Both the position numbers and the translations under genes were made by a program. 43,429 nucleotides of DNA from Lampropedia cohaerens (GTDB lineage: Bacteria; Pseudomonadota; Gammaproteobacteria; Burkholderiales; Burkholderiaceae_C): the NCBI RefSeq assembly GCF_001005215.1, contig NZ_LBNQ01000014.1:1-43429 (forward strand), read 5' to 3'. Below are positions 24,514-33,954 of this stretch, piece after piece (the first letter of the stretch is position 1; each line of letters opens with the position of its first letter). The notes under the pieces were generated by a model, which had not been told where the DNA came from, made no database searches, and was given only the letters and a program-made list of their open reading frames with translations.

Positions 24514-25842
24514 TCAGTGCGCCGGCACCACCGATGCAGCCGCGGGCATATAGCCGCGGCGCAGCTGCGGCAGCAGCGCCACACCCATGGCAACCAGCGA
24601 GACCAGCACCACATAGTAGGCAGGCGCCATGGGCGAGCGCTGCATCCACAGCTGCGTCAGCACCGGCGTCACCCCGCCGAACACCGCATAGGCCATGTTG
24701 TAGGAAAAGGACAGGCCCGAAAAACGCACCGCCGCAGGAAATGCCTGCACACCGACGATCGGCATGGTAGCAATGGCCCCGACGAAAAAGCCTACCAGGC
24801 CGTAGCGCACCGTCAATTGCGTGCCGTCCAGCCCGGCAACCGTGGCGAAGAAGTACAGGCTCGACAGCGCCAGCCCGCCCCAGGCGATCAGCAAGGTGGT
24901 GCGCATGCCCAGCCGGTCGCTGAGCCAGCCAAACACCACGCAGCCGATCACCAGCATCAGCGTGGCCAGACAATTGGCCTGCAGCGCCACGGCCGGTGCA
25001 AAGTGGTAGGACTTCTGCAGGATGATCGGCGTCATCAGGATCAGCACGACCACCGCCGTGGACAGCGACCACGTCATCGCTGCGGTGATCACGCAGCTGG
25101 TGCGATGCTCGCGCAGCACCGTCTTGACCGGCAGTTCCTGCGCGACGGCACGGCGCTCGGCCAGCTCCCGGAAGACCGGTGTCTCGGCCAGGAAACGCCG
25201 CAGGTACACCGACACCAACCCGAATACACCGCCCAGGATGAACGGAATGCGCCAAGCCCAGCCGTTGATCTCCTCGGGCGTGAAGAAGTGGTTGATGGCA
25301 ATGCCCATCAGCGAACCGAGCAAGATGCCGCCGCAAATTCCCGAGGTCAGCACACCAACGCCCAGCCCGAAGTGGCGCGGCGGCACGTGCTCGGCCACGA
25401 ACACCCAGGCACCGGGCATCTCGCCGCCAATCGCAGCGCCTTGCAGCACCCGCATGACCAGCAGCAACAGTGGCGCGGCAATACCGATGGCCGCATAGGT
25501 TGGCAGCAGTCCGATGATCAGGGTCGGCGCGGCCATCAGGAAGATCGACAGCGTGAACATGTTCTTGCGCCCGAGCTTGTCCCCATAGTGGGCAATGATG
25601 ATGCCGCCCAGCGGCCGGGCCAGATAACCGGCCGCGAAAATACCCAGCGTCTGCAGCTGTACCATCCACTCGGGCAGCGATGGGGGGAAAAACAGGTGCC
25701 CCAGCACGGTCGAGAAGAACACGAACACCACGAAGTCGTAGAACTCCAGAGTGCCGCCAAGAGCGGACAGCGAGAGGGTCTTGTAATCGTCGCGCCCGAG
25801 TGGGCGCGCAGCACCAGTGGGCATGGAAGGGGACGCACGCAT
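24514..25842 (-). CDS. MFS transporter, metabolite:H+ symporter type
   Basis: A 442-residue, 12-segment inner-membrane carrier. The N-terminal pattern LGGTLEFYDFVVFVFFSTVL, the loop 2-3 motif GGIIIAHYGDKLGRKNMF, and RVLQGAAIGGEMPGAWVFVAE match the ProP/KgtP/ShiA metabolite:H+ symporter branch. Substrates of that branch include osmolytes, dicarboxylates, citrate and shikimate; the sequence does not decide. The chosen start 25842 (MRASPSMPTG) has a modest AGG upstream, and the frame remains open to 25902. It heads a probable unit with the PIN and GNAT genes. Confidence 0.88.
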   Translation of the reverse strand: MRASPSMPTGAARPLGRDDYKTLSLSALGGTLEFYDFVVFVFFSTVLGHLFFPPSLPEWMVQLQTLGIFAAGYLARPLGGIIIAHYGDKLGRKNMFTLSIFLMAAPTLIIGLLPTYAAIGIAAPLLLLVMRVLQGAAIGGEMPGAWVFVAEHVPPRHFGLGVGVLTSGICGGILLGSLMGIAINHFFTPEEINGWAWRIPFILGGVFGLVSVYLRRFLAETPVFRELAERRAVAQELPVKTVLREHRTSCVITAAMTWSLSTAVVVLILMTPIILQKSYHFAPAVALQANCLATLMLVIGCVVFGWLSDRLGMRTTLLIAWGGLALSSLYFFATVAGLDGTQLTVRYGLVGFFVGAIATMPIVGVQAFPAAVRFSGLSFSYNMAYAVFGGVTPVLTQLWMQRSPMAPAYYVVLVSLVAMGVALLPQLRRGYMPAAASVVPAH

Positions 25843-25920
25843 GATGATCGCCTGGTAAAAGATGGCTGCCGCTGCCTGCGTCACAGTACGCGGGCGTGGC
25901 AAAAACCCTTTTTCAACAAC

Positions 25921-25950
25921 AAAAAAACCCGCAAGCGGTGGGCCTGCGGG
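25921..25950 (-). terminator. Terminator downstream of valS
   Basis: On the minus strand CCCGCA (25945-25950) pairs with TGCGGG (25928-25933) around an 11-base loop, followed by seven Ts. It sits about 170 bases after the valS stop and before the MFS start, so it should isolate the two genes. Confidence 0.7.
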
Positions 25951-26122
25951 CTCGGGGAGGAAGTCCTGTCAATCGCGCAATCGCTGCTGTGTCACGCCAT
26001 CGGAGAAACCTACCTAAGCCGCAAGGCCCGGTAGGCAAATAATCACGCCAATATCCAGAAATTCCATGGCGCGCGATTGTACGCCTTGCGCACGCCACGC
26101 GCCATCTTCCTTTGCGCGGACG

Positions 26123-29041
26123 TCATCCAAGCCGCGCCAGCTGGTCGCGCAGCCGTGCCAGCGTGGCCCCGAAACTGGCCACGCGCTCTTGCTCCTGCGC
26201 AATCACCGCAGGGGGGGCCTTGGCCACGAAGTTCTCGTTGGCCAGTTTCGCCTGCGCCTTCTTGACCTCGCCTTCCAGGCGCGCGATCTCCTTGGCAAGG
26301 CGGGCCTTTTCCGCGGCCACGTCGACCTCCACGAACAGGCACAGGCGCGCCTCGCCCACCACGGCAACCGGTGCAGCCGCTGCGGCCTGGCTCCAGGCAG
26401 ATTCGTCGGCAAACACCTGCACTTCACTCAGTTTCGCCAACGCCTGGAGTGCTGGTGCTGCGGCCTGCAGGCGCTGCAAGCTGGCTGCATCACTAGCGGT
26501 TGCCAGCAACGGTACCCGCTGCGCCGGAGAGATACCCATCTCGCCACGCAGATTGCGGCAGGCATCGACCAGCGCCTTGACCTGGGCCATTTCGGCTTCA
26601 GCCACCTCATCGATGAAGGCCGGGTTGGACTCGGGGTATTGCGCAATCGCCACCGACTCGCCCGGCTTTCCGGCAACCGGCGCCACCACCTGCCACAGGG
26701 CCTCGGTCACGAACGGAATCAGCGGATGGGCCAGCCGCAGCACGGCCTCCAGCACGCGGATCAAGGTGGCACGCGTGGCGCGCTGCTGCGCTGCATCACC
26801 GCCTTGCAGCTGGGTCTTGGCGATCTCCAGATACCAGTCGCAAAACTCGTTCCAGACGAATTCGTAGATGGCGTTGGCCACGTTGTCCAGGCGGTATTCG
26901 GCAAAGCCCTGCGCCACCTGGGCCTCGACCTTCTGCAGCAGCGAGACGATCCATTTGTCGGCGCTGCTGCGCGCCGCGGCAATGTCCGCGGCAGCGGCAT
27001 CTGCGCCACAGTCGTAGCCCTCGCAGTTCATCAACACAAACCGGCTGGCGTTCCAGAGCTTGTTGCAGAAGTTGCGGTAGCCCTCGCAGCGCTTGCTGTC
27101 GAAGTTGATGTTGCGCCCCAGCGAGGCCAGCGCGGCGAAGGTAAAGCGCAGCGCATCGGCGCCATAGGCGGGAATGCCGTCCGGGAATTCCTTCTTGGTG
27201 TTCTTGATGACCTGCGGCGCGGTTTCGGGCCGGCGCAGGCCGGTGGTGCGCTTTTCCAGCAAGGGCTCCAGCGCAATGCCGTCAATGAGGTCGACGGGAT
27301 CGAGCACGTTGCCTTCGGACTTGCTCATCTTCTTGCCCTGCGCATCGCGCACCAGGCCATGCATGTAGATATGCCGGAAAGGCACCTTGCCCGTGAACTG
27401 CTCGGTCATCATGATCATCCGGGCGACCCAGAAGAAGATGATGTCGTAGCCCGTCACCAATACGGAGGAAGGCAGGTACAGGTTGAAGTCCGACAGCGGA
27501 TCGTCGGCGCGCTCGCCGCCCGGCCAGCCCATGGTGGAAAACGGCACCAGCGCGGAGGAGAACCAGGTATCGAGCACGTCCGGGTCGCGGCGCAATGTCT
27601 TGCCGGGCGCCTGCACCTGCGCCTCGGCCTCACTGCGCGCGACGTAAACGTTGCCGTCCTCGTCGTACCAGGCGGGAATCTGGTGGCCCCACCAGAGCTG
27701 GCGCGAGATCGTCCAGTCCTGGATGTTGTTCATCCACTGGTTGAAGGTGTTGATCCAGTTCTCCGGCACGAACTGCGTGGCACCGCTGCGCACGGCATCG
27801 ATGGCCTTGTCGGCAATGCTCCTGCCGCTGGCATCGGGCTTGGTCATGGCGACAAACCACTGGTCGGTCAGCATGGGCTCGACGACCTGGCCGGTGCGCG
27901 TGCAGATGGGCAGCATCATCTTGTGCGGCTTGATGGCCTCAAGGAAGCCGCCGGCCTCCAAATCACGCACCACGGCCTTGCGCGCCTCGAAACGGTCCAT
28001 GCCCTGGTAGGCTTTGGGGCCGTTTTCGTTGACGTGAGCATCCAGCGTGAAGATTGTGATCAGCGGCAGGTCATGGCGCAAGGCGCAGGCGTAATCGTTG
28101 AAGTCGTGCGCGCCGGTGATCTTGACGACACCGGAGCCGAAATCGCGATCCACAAAATCATCGGCAATGATGGGGATGTTGCGATCCATCAACGGCAGCT
28201 GCACCAGCTTGCCCACCAGGTGCTTGTAGCGCGCATCTTCTGGATGCACGGCCAGCGCACCGTCGGCCATCATCGTCTCCGGCCGGGTGGTGGCAATCGT
28301 CATACCGCGCCTTTGCTCGCCTTCGATGACTTGCGGGCCATCGACAAACGGGTAGGTGATGTAATGCATCTTGCCATCGGACTCGACGCTTTCCACCTCC
28401 AGATCCGACACCGCCGTCTTGAGTTGCGGATCCCAGTTCACCAGCCGCTTGCCACGATAGATCAGGCCCTGCTGGTACAGCTGCACGAAGACCTCCATCA
28501 CGGCCTTGGAGCGCGCCTCGTCCATGGTGAAGTACTCACGGCTCCAATCCACCGTGGCGCCGATGCGGCGCATCTGGTTGGTGATGGTGTTGCCGGATTT
28601 TTCCTTCCATTCCCACACCTTGGCGACGAAGTTCTTGCGCGCCTCCTCCGGCGTGGGTCCCATGTCATGGCGGCGGAGGCCCTGCTGCTGCAGCTGGCGC
28701 TCGACAACGATCTGCGTGGCAATGCCGGCGTGGTCCGTGCCCGGAATCCAGGCCGTGTTGTAGCCGCGCATGCGGTGGTAGCGCGTGAGCGCATCCATCA
28801 CCGTCTGGTTGAAGGCGTGGCCCATGTGCAGCGTGCCCGTCACATTGGGCGGCGGCAGCTGAATGGCAAAGTTCTTGCCGGCTGCAGCAGCTTCGGGATC
28901 AGGCCTGCCGGTGCCACGGTAGCCGGCGCGGCCATAGCCGCGCCGCTCCCACTCGGGCCCCCAGACCCGCTCGATCTCGGCGGGCTCAAACGATTTGGCA
29001 AGGCTTTGCAGGCCGGGTTGAACGGGGGTGTTTGGGTTCAT
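26123..29041 (-). CDS. valS: Valyl-tRNA synthetase
   Basis: Charges tRNA-Val with valine; class I aminoacyl-tRNA synthetase of 972 residues, as expected. The HIGH-type motif is HMGH at 72-75 in [13 protein letters not shown], and the KMSKS motif is near residue 570 in KKMSKSEGN. The editing (CP1) domain lies between them (about 210-360), with [20 protein letters not shown]. The anticodon-binding domain and the C-terminal coiled-coil arm ([20 protein letters not shown]) complete the enzyme. I start it at the ATG at 29041, since two codons upstream only a TTG is available. No strong ribosome-binding site is visible. Confidence 0.98.
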   Translation of the reverse strand: MNPNTPVQPGLQSLAKSFEPAEIERVWGPEWERRGYGRAGYRGTGRPDPEAAAAGKNFAIQLPPPNVTGTLHMGHAFNQTVMDALTRYHRMRGYNTAWIPGTDHAGIATQIVVERQLQQQGLRRHDMGPTPEEARKNFVAKVWEWKEKSGNTITNQMRRIGATVDWSREYFTMDEARSKAVMEVFVQLYQQGLIYRGKRLVNWDPQLKTAVSDLEVESVESDGKMHYITYPFVDGPQVIEGEQRRGMTIATTRPETMMADGALAVHPEDARYKHLVGKLVQLPLMDRNIPIIADDFVDRDFGSGVVKITGAHDFNDYACALRHDLPLITIFTLDAHVNENGPKAYQGMDRFEARKAVVRDLEAGGFLEAIKPHKMMLPICTRTGQVVEPMLTDQWFVAMTKPDASGRSIADKAIDAVRSGATQFVPENWINTFNQWMNNIQDWTISRQLWWGHQIPAWYDEDGNVYVARSEAEAQVQAPGKTLRRDPDVLDTWFSSALVPFSTMGWPGGERADDPLSDFNLYLPSSVLVTGYDIIFFWVARMIMMTEQFTGKVPFRHIYMHGLVRDAQGKKMSKSEGNVLDPVDLIDGIALEPLLEKRTTGLRRPETAPQVIKNTKKEFPDGIPAYGADALRFTFAALASLGRNINFDSKRCEGYRNFCNKLWNASRFVLMNCEGYDCGADAAAADIAAARSSADKWIVSLLQKVEAQVAQGFAEYRLDNVANAIYEFVWNEFCDWYLEIAKTQLQGGDAAQQRATRATLIRVLEAVLRLAHPLIPFVTEALWQVVAPVAGKPGESVAIAQYPESNPAFIDEVAEAEMAQVKALVDACRNLRGEMGISPAQRVPLLATASDAASLQRLQAAAPALQALAKLSEVQVFADESAWSQAAAAAPVAVVGEARLCLFVEVDVAAEKARLAKEIARLEGEVKKAQAKLANENFVAKAPPAVIAQEQERVASFGATLARLRDQLARLG

Positions 29042-29206
29042 GGTCAATGGACTGCAGCAAGGCCGCCGCGGTGAGGCGCTACCGCGTCAGGCATGCGCTT
29101 CCGGGCCAAGGCGGACAACACCGCATCAACAATACTGGGAAAGACGGCGATTCTACCGGGCCACAGTCGCCTACAACGGGCATGCGCTCCCGCGCATTGC
29201 ACGCCC

Positions 29207-29252
29207 CCTCCATGACAAAGACCGCCCCATGGGGCGGTCTTTGTCATGGAGG
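29207..29252. terminator. Bidirectional terminator, 46-bp perfect palindrome
   Basis: Arms of 23 bases are perfectly complementary with no unpaired loop base, the centre being CCCCATGGGG. The part AAAGACCGCCCC/GGGCGGTCTTT, ending in a T-run on each strand, is a typical betaproteobacterial terminator, here downstream of the yceI genes. The absolute symmetry across 46 bases is longer than usual. Confidence 0.75.
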
Positions 29253-29347
29253 TATCGGCGCGCCTGTCGGCGCCGCAATCAACGGGCGCAGGACGCACCG
29301 CCACAGGGCCAGGCCAATGCCGGCGACAGAGCCTGCCCCGTCGGCAC

Positions 29348-29926
29348 TCAGTCGACCTTGGCCGCCTCGATCTGGACAATCACCTTCACTTCCTTGGGCA
29401 CGCCAAAGCTCATGCCGTAATCCACGCCCCACAGGCTGCGGTCGATCGTGGCAACGAAGTCACCACCGCAAGTCTCGCGGCCCTGCAGCATTCTGTTCTC
29501 GTAGCAGTTGAACTTCTGCGCCTCCAGCGTCACGGGATGCGTCTGGCCCAGCATCGTCAGCTGCCCCTTGACTGCCTGCAGCGTATCGCCATCGAACACG
29601 AACTCGTCGCTGACAAAGCGCGCCACCGGATGCGTAGCCGCCTTGAAGATGTCATCCGATTGCAGGTGCTTGTCAAAGCCCGGCGTGCCAGTATCGACCG
29701 AGTTGATGTGGACGGTGATGTCAGCCTTGCCCGTCTTGGCTGCACGATCGAACGCGATGCTGCCCTCGATGTTGTCAAAGCGACCGCGGTTGGTGGAGGT
29801 GCCCATGTGATCGATCTCGAACGTCACGAACGTGTGTGTCGGGTCGATGTTGTAGGTCGCGGCCATGGCCGGTGCCATGGCCGCGAAAGTGGCGGCGGCT
29901 GCTGCAGTCAAAAGGATTTTGCGCAT
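29348..29926 (-). CDS. yceI: YceI-family periplasmic lipid-binding-like protein (first copy)
   Basis: A 192-residue secreted protein with a signal peptide ending at AMA (about residue 22). The mature part is a lipocalin-like barrel of the YceI family, which binds isoprenoid or amide-type amphiphiles in a central cavity. Family marks are YNIDPTHTFVTFEIDHMG at the start, VHINSVDTGTPGFDKHLQSD, and FVATIDRSLWGVDYGM near the end. GGAGAG lies just upstream of the ATG. It is downstream of a second yceI and a cytochrome b561 gene on the same strand, an arrangement like yceJ-yceI in Escherichia coli. Its physiological role is not settled; links to quinone or osmotic and pH stress are reported for relatives. 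Confidence 0.92.
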   Translation of the reverse strand: MRKILLTAAAAATFAAMAPAMAATYNIDPTHTFVTFEIDHMGTSTNRGRFDNIEGSIAFDRAAKTGKADITVHINSVDTGTPGFDKHLQSDDIFKAATHPVARFVSDEFVFDGDTLQAVKGQLTMLGQTHPVTLEAQKFNCYENRMLQGRETCGGDFVATIDRSLWGVDYGMSFGVPKEVKVIVQIEAAKVD

Positions 29927-29993
29927 GGTTCTCTCTCCTCAGAAGTGGTGGGTGGTTAAAAAAATGGATAGGGGTGTCCGAGGCGCCGCACGG

Positions 29994-30569
29994 TCAGGGC
30001 GCGGTCATGCCGTCGAGCGTGAGCTTGAAGTTGACCTGCACCTCGTTGGCAACCATGGAGGTATCGCTCCAGGCACCATCGCCGATCTTGAAGGCCAGCC
30101 GTTCGATCGGCACCGAGCCGGTGGCCACGGCGACGCTGCCGTCGTAGTCAAGCTTGACAGGCACACTGACCTGGCGCTGTTCGCCCTTGATGGTCAGGGT
30201 GCCGGTGGCCTCGTACGCGTTGTCGCCCGTGGCCTTGATGGCGGTGGACTCGAAGGTGGCATGCGGAAATGCCGCGGTATTGAACCAGTCGGCCTTGATG
30301 AGTTCCGCATCCGTCTCGGCATTGCCGATGGTGGCGCTGGCAGTGTCCACGTCGATCTTGACGCGACTCGTCTCCAGCTGCGCGGGATCAAGTGCGATCT
30401 CGGCGGCAAAGCGCTGGAACTTGCCGGTCACAGGCACACCCATCTGATGGAAGGTGAAGGTAATCTCGCTTTGCGCTGGCACGAGCTGCTGCGCCCACAC
30501 CGCGGGGATCTGTCCCAGCACCAGGCTCGTCGTGGCGATGGCCACTGTGTTCAGAAAGTGTTTACGCAT
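29994..30569 (-). CDS. YceI-family periplasmic protein (second copy)
   Basis: A 191-residue YceI paralogue with a signal peptide cleaved after VWA (about residue 26). The mature chain begins QQLVPAQSEITFTFHQMGVP, then VKIDVDTASATIGNAETDAE and FNTAAFPHATFESTAI, matching the family barrel strands and the D-x-x-x-x-D/E loop. It is clearly divergent from the copy downstream, so the two probably bind different ligands and did not arise by recent duplication. The gene is 78 bases from the cytochrome b561 gene and 67 bases from the other yceI, in one likely transcript ending at the palindromic terminator. Confidence 0.9.
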   Translation of the reverse strand: MRKHFLNTVAIATTSLVLGQIPAVWAQQLVPAQSEITFTFHQMGVPVTGKFQRFAAEIALDPAQLETSRVKIDVDTASATIGNAETDAELIKADWFNTAAFPHATFESTAIKATGDNAYEATGTLTIKGEQRQVSVPVKLDYDGSVAVATGSVPIERLAFKIGDGAWSDTSMVANEVQVNFKLTLDGMTAP

Positions 30570-30647
30570 GTCATGGATTCCACAGAGAGTCGAAGAAAAA
30601 AGTCCGGCATGGCGCCCACGGCCACGTGACAGACGGCGTGCCCACAG

Positions 30648-31208
30648 CTACCAGGGCAGCATGCGCCTGAGCAAGCCATCGCGGTCAATGAGCTGGTGTT
30701 TGACCACGGCTGCCACATGCAGCGCAACCAGCCCCATCAACGCAAACGCGGCCCACTTGTGCCAGGGCTTGAGCGCCTGCGCCAGCACGGCATCGGGCGA
30801 TACCAGATCCGGCAACGGCAGCTGGCCGAACAGCACGATCGGAAAGCCCGCTGCCGAGCTGTAGGCCCAGCCCAGCAACGGCACGACAAAGAACAGCAGA
30901 TACATGGCATGGTGCGTGCCGTGGTGGGCAATGTGTTGCCAGCGTGGCATGGCTCGCTCCACCTGCGCCGGCAGTGCGGGCGGGCGCCGCACGAGACGCA
31001 CCAGCAGACGCACTGCGGAAAGCGTGAGAATCAGCATGCCTATCCACTTGTGCCAATTGATGAACTTGAGCTTCTGCGGCGAGAACGGCAGGTTCACCAT
31101 GTAGAGGCCAAAGAAGAACAGGAATACGATGGCTGCGCCAAGCAGCCAGTGCAGCAGCATCGCAGGCGGACTGTAGCGCTCGGTGCGCGAGGGATCTGGA
31201 AGTGTCAT
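30648..31208 (-). CDS. Cytochrome b561 family protein (CybB/YceJ-like)
   Basis: A 186-residue inner-membrane di-haem b protein with four membrane segments. Likely haem ligands are histidines in PPAMLLHWLLG (TM1), INWHKWIGM (TM2), the cluster ahead of TM3 (AHHGTHHAMY), and PWHKWAAF leading to ALHVAAVVKH (TM4). Relatives pass electrons from quinol, for example to reduce superoxide. I start it at 31208 (MTLPDPSRTERYSPP); the ATG at 31235 is an alternative, and neither has a good ribosome-binding site. The coupling with two YceI proteins downstream suggests electron transfer linked to a periplasmic isoprenoid-binding partner; that link is inference. Confidence 0.88.
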   Translation of the reverse strand: MTLPDPSRTERYSPPAMLLHWLLGAAIVFLFFFGLYMVNLPFSPQKLKFINWHKWIGMLILTLSAVRLLVRLVRRPPALPAQVERAMPRWQHIAHHGTHHAMYLLFFVVPLLGWAYSSAAGFPIVLFGQLPLPDLVSPDAVLAQALKPWHKWAAFALMGLVALHVAAVVKHQLIDRDGLLRRMLPW

Positions 31209-31563
31209 AAGCCGGGGCTCATCGGGGAGATGCATTTTTTTGGAAAACCGAGTGGTCGCGGTGCACACGATGCCCCTACGCCCAGTCGCAATACTGCGGC
31301 AGTCACGAAGCCCGATAAAGAGAACGCCGCGCAACAGATAGTTCCCCTGGCAACAACAGTGAAACATACTGTTTACAAAATCGAGACGATAATCCCACCC
31401 TCAGATTGCAAAAATCCTTGTGCGGGCAGGCCCGACGCGCCTGCCAGGGCGCGCCGGAAACCGGCCCGGGGGACCGCCAGTCCGCGAGCCAGCAATGCCG
31501 CGCCCATGGCGCTTGCGCAAGGGTGTTGTGCCCCCCTGCAGGCCACCTTGCGCTGCTGCGGTG
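31209..31563. other. Intergenic region upstream of the cytochrome b561-yceI operon
   Basis: About 355 bases with no supported gene. The part near 31340-31410 is richer in A and T than the surroundings and contains the small inverted repeat AAACA-TAC-TGTTT (31362-31374), so the operon promoter is probably there. No -35/-10 pair is clear enough to name. Confidence 0.4.
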
Positions 31564-32700
31564 CTAGCGGACGGTCAGCCGCAGCAGGCGCGCATCAGCG
31601 CCATCTTCGAGCACCCAGATGGCGCCATCCAACGCCTGTGCCACGGCCCGGATGCGCGCGCCCATCGCAAAGCGCTGCGCCTCGTGCGCGGATTCGCCTT
31701 GCAGATCCACGCGTACCAGCGACCGGGACGACAGGCCGCCGATAAAGGCGTCGCCCCGCCAGTCAGGGAACATGTCTCCCGCGTAGACCATCATGCTCGA
31801 AGGCGAAATCACCGGCGTCCACCACAGCACCGGGGCTCTGAATTCAGGCCGCGTGTCGTGGTCCGGGATGGGCAGACCGCTGTAATGATTGCCGTTGGAC
31901 ACCTCGGGATAGCCGTAGTTTTCGCCGCGTTCGATGAGGTTGAGCTCATCGCCGCCGCGTGGCCCCATTTCGTTGACCCAGAGCCTGCCATCACCGTCGA
32001 ACGCGATGCCCAGCGGATTGCGGTGGCCCAGCGACCAGATCTCGGCGGCCACGCCTGCCTGATCGGCAAAGGGATTGCCGACGGCAGGGGTGCCGTCGTC
32101 GTTGAGGCGCAGCACCTTGCCAAGGTTGGACGTCATGTCCTGCGCCGGATCGAACTTCTGGCGATCGCCCGACGTCACCCAGAGCTTGCCCTGCGCATCG
32201 AACGCCATGCGATGGCCATAGTGTCCGCGCCCCGTGACCTTGGGTACCTGCCGCCAGATCACCTGCAGGCCTTCAAGGCTGGCCGCCCCGGCCTGCTCGA
32301 CCAGCCGGGCGCGCGCAATCGCAGCGCCGCTCGTGCCGCCATCTCCCGCTTCGGCATAGCTCAGGTAGACCCATCGATTTTCGGAGAACCCGGGGTGAAG
32401 CACCACGTCCCCCAGCCCACCCTGCCCTGCATAGACCACCTGCGGCACGCCTGCAACCGAAATGGCCGCCGCCACATCGGTGGGATCGACCAGCAACAGC
32501 CGCCCCGGGCGCTCGGTCACCAGCAGGCGCCCATCAGGCAGGAAAGCCATCGCCCACGGCTCGTCGAATCGGGCCACTTCGCTGACCTCGAAGACGGCCT
32601 CGGGGGCAATGGGTGCTGGCGCCTTCTCAGCTGCCGAACCAGCCTGCGTGCAGGCGGCAATCAGCGCGGCCACCACGGAAATGATCAACAAAGGACGCAT
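31564..32700 (-). CDS. PQQ-dependent sugar dehydrogenase, YliI/Asd-like lipoprotein
   Basis: A 378-residue six-bladed beta-propeller of the glucose/sorbosone dehydrogenase family, oxidising aldoses in the periplasm when loaded with PQQ. The signal [17 protein letters not shown] has a lipobox, so the protein should be lipid-anchored. Family marks are [65 protein letters not shown], and [20 protein letters not shown] with NYGYP. These supply the catalytic histidine and the PQQ and calcium ligands in relatives. AAAGGAG precedes the ATG by nine bases. No PQQ synthesis genes are in the window. It stands alone on the minus strand. Confidence 0.92.
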   Translation of the reverse strand: MRPLLIISVVAALIAACTQAGSAAEKAPAPIAPEAVFEVSEVARFDEPWAMAFLPDGRLLVTERPGRLLLVDPTDVAAAISVAGVPQVVYAGQGGLGDVVLHPGFSENRWVYLSYAEAGDGGTSGAAIARARLVEQAGAASLEGLQVIWRQVPKVTGRGHYGHRMAFDAQGKLWVTSGDRQKFDPAQDMTSNLGKVLRLNDDGTPAVGNPFADQAGVAAEIWSLGHRNPLGIAFDGDGRLWVNEMGPRGGDELNLIERGENYGYPEVSNGNHYSGLPIPDHDTRPEFRAPVLWWTPVISPSSMMVYAGDMFPDWRGDAFIGGLSSRSLVRVDLQGESAHEAQRFAMGARIRAVAQALDGAIWVLEDGADARLLRLTVR

Positions 32701-32832
32701 GGGACATCACTCCTTTTCCGGTCAACGCGCACGCCACGGGGCGCTTGCGGCCATTTGCGCGCCCCGGAGCGCATGCGCCATGGGCGCGCGCACGGGCCAA
32801 CCTTACCCGATTGGCCGCGCAGTCAGGCGACG

Positions 32833-32923
32833 CATAGCCCCACGCGTTCGTGGACTTTGCGAACGATCAGCCAGACCAAAATCGCCGAGACTGCCATAGC
32901 CCCACGCGTTCGTGGACTTTGCG
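32833..32923. repeat. 29-bp direct repeat with a CCACG-CGTT-CGTGG hairpin
   Basis: The same 29 bases (beginning CATAGCCCCACGCGTTCGTG) occur at 32833-32861 and 32895-32923, 62 bases apart, just beyond the stop of the SDR gene at 32926. Each copy holds a short hairpin CCACG/CGTGG with loop CGTT. It may be a partial tandem duplication of a terminator-like unit or an intergenic dispersed repeat. Confidence 0.8.
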
Positions 32924-32925
32924 CG

Positions 32926-33843
32926 TCACGGCTGGCGCAGCTGTGCACGCAGTTGCGCGCCCAGCTCCGGCTTGTGGGCAAAGGGATCGGAAGGGTTGCG
33001 CCCCTGCAGCACATCCTCCAGCCGACTCTGCACCGCACCGAGTGCGTGCGGGTGGCTGTAGATGTAGAACTGGTCGGTGGCCAGCGCCTCGAAAATCATT
33101 TGCGCCACCTGCGCGGCTGTGACCTTGCCCGATTGCACGGCCTTTCTGGCCATGGCCTCACCGACGCGCTGGCTGGCAGTCGCAGTGCCCTGCGCTGCGT
33201 GCTGCGGGCGCAGGCGCGCGCTGTCGACGATGCCGGTGGGCACGAAGTAGGGACACAGCACGCTGGCACCTATCTGCTGGGTCACCAGCTTCAGGTCCTG
33301 GTAGAGTGTTTCGGTCAGCGCCACCACGGCATGCTTGCTGACGTTGTAAATCCCCATGTTGGGCGGCGTCAGCAGACCGGCCATGCTGGCGGTGTTGACG
33401 ATATGCCCCTGCCAGCCGGCATCAGCCTTGGCCGCGGCCAGCATCATGGGCGTGAACCAATGCACGCCGTGCACGACACCCATGAGGTTGACGCCGAGCA
33501 CCCACTGCCACTCGGCCAGCGTGTTCTCCCACACCAGGCCACCGGCGGAGACACCCGCGTTGTTGAACACGAAGTGCGGCGCGCCATATCGTGCCTGCAC
33601 CTGCGCAGCCAGCGCCTGCATGGCCTTGCCATCGCTGACATCCACGGAGCACGCCATGAGGCTTGCACCATGCGCGCGGACGATGGGCACCAGTTCCGCC
33701 TCTGTCTGGGCCAGTGCCTCGGCCTGCACATCCACCAGCACCAGATGCATGCCGCGCGCTGCAGCGATCCGTGCGCATTCAAGGCCAAAACCGGAACCGG
33801 CCCCGGTCAACACGGCCGTTCGGCCCTCGAATTCGGTCAGCAT
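32926..33843 (-). CDS. Short-chain dehydrogenase/reductase (SDR)
   Basis: A 305-residue classical SDR with a C-terminal extension. The cofactor-binding glycine motif is in VLTGAGSGFGLECARIAA (about 10-27), the structural NAG motif in FVFNNAGVSAGG, the catalytic serine in IVNTASMAGLL, and the active-site tyrosine and lysine in GIYNVSKHAVV. An acidic residue after beta2 (LVLVDVQ) suggests NAD preference. Substrate is unknown; its neighbours (MDR reductase, thioesterase, second SDR, acyl-CoA dehydrogenase, all on the minus strand) point to fatty-acid, terpenoid or ketone metabolism. GGGAG lies seven bases before the ATG. The stop is immediately followed by a 29-bp direct repeat. Confidence 0.9.
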   Translation of the reverse strand: MLTEFEGRTAVLTGAGSGFGLECARIAAARGMHLVLVDVQAEALAQTEAELVPIVRAHGASLMACSVDVSDGKAMQALAAQVQARYGAPHFVFNNAGVSAGGLVWENTLAEWQWVLGVNLMGVVHGVHWFTPMMLAAAKADAGWQGHIVNTASMAGLLTPPNMGIYNVSKHAVVALTETLYQDLKLVTQQIGASVLCPYFVPTGIVDSARLRPQHAAQGTATASQRVGEAMARKAVQSGKVTAAQVAQMIFEALATDQFYIYSHPHALGAVQSRLEDVLQGRNPSDPFAHKPELGAQLRAQLRQP

Positions 33844-33954
33844 GGGTTGTCTCCCTGGTTGTTGCTAGTGCATGGCGATCGTGCGTCTTGGCAAGCGCCC
33901 TCCGGGCAGCGCGCGGCGCGGCGGCCAGCCACGCGCACCGGCCGAAGAACCGGT

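Noticed and set aside
24325-26034. Plus-strand open frame of about 569 codons opposite the MFS and PIN genes
   Set aside because: Its histidine/glutamine/arginine-rich product is typical of antisense translation of membrane-protein genes.
26066-29074. Plus-strand open frame of about 1000 codons antisense to valS
   Set aside because: Fully overlaps valS, which has intact HIGH and KMSKS motifs. The frame is a composition artefact.
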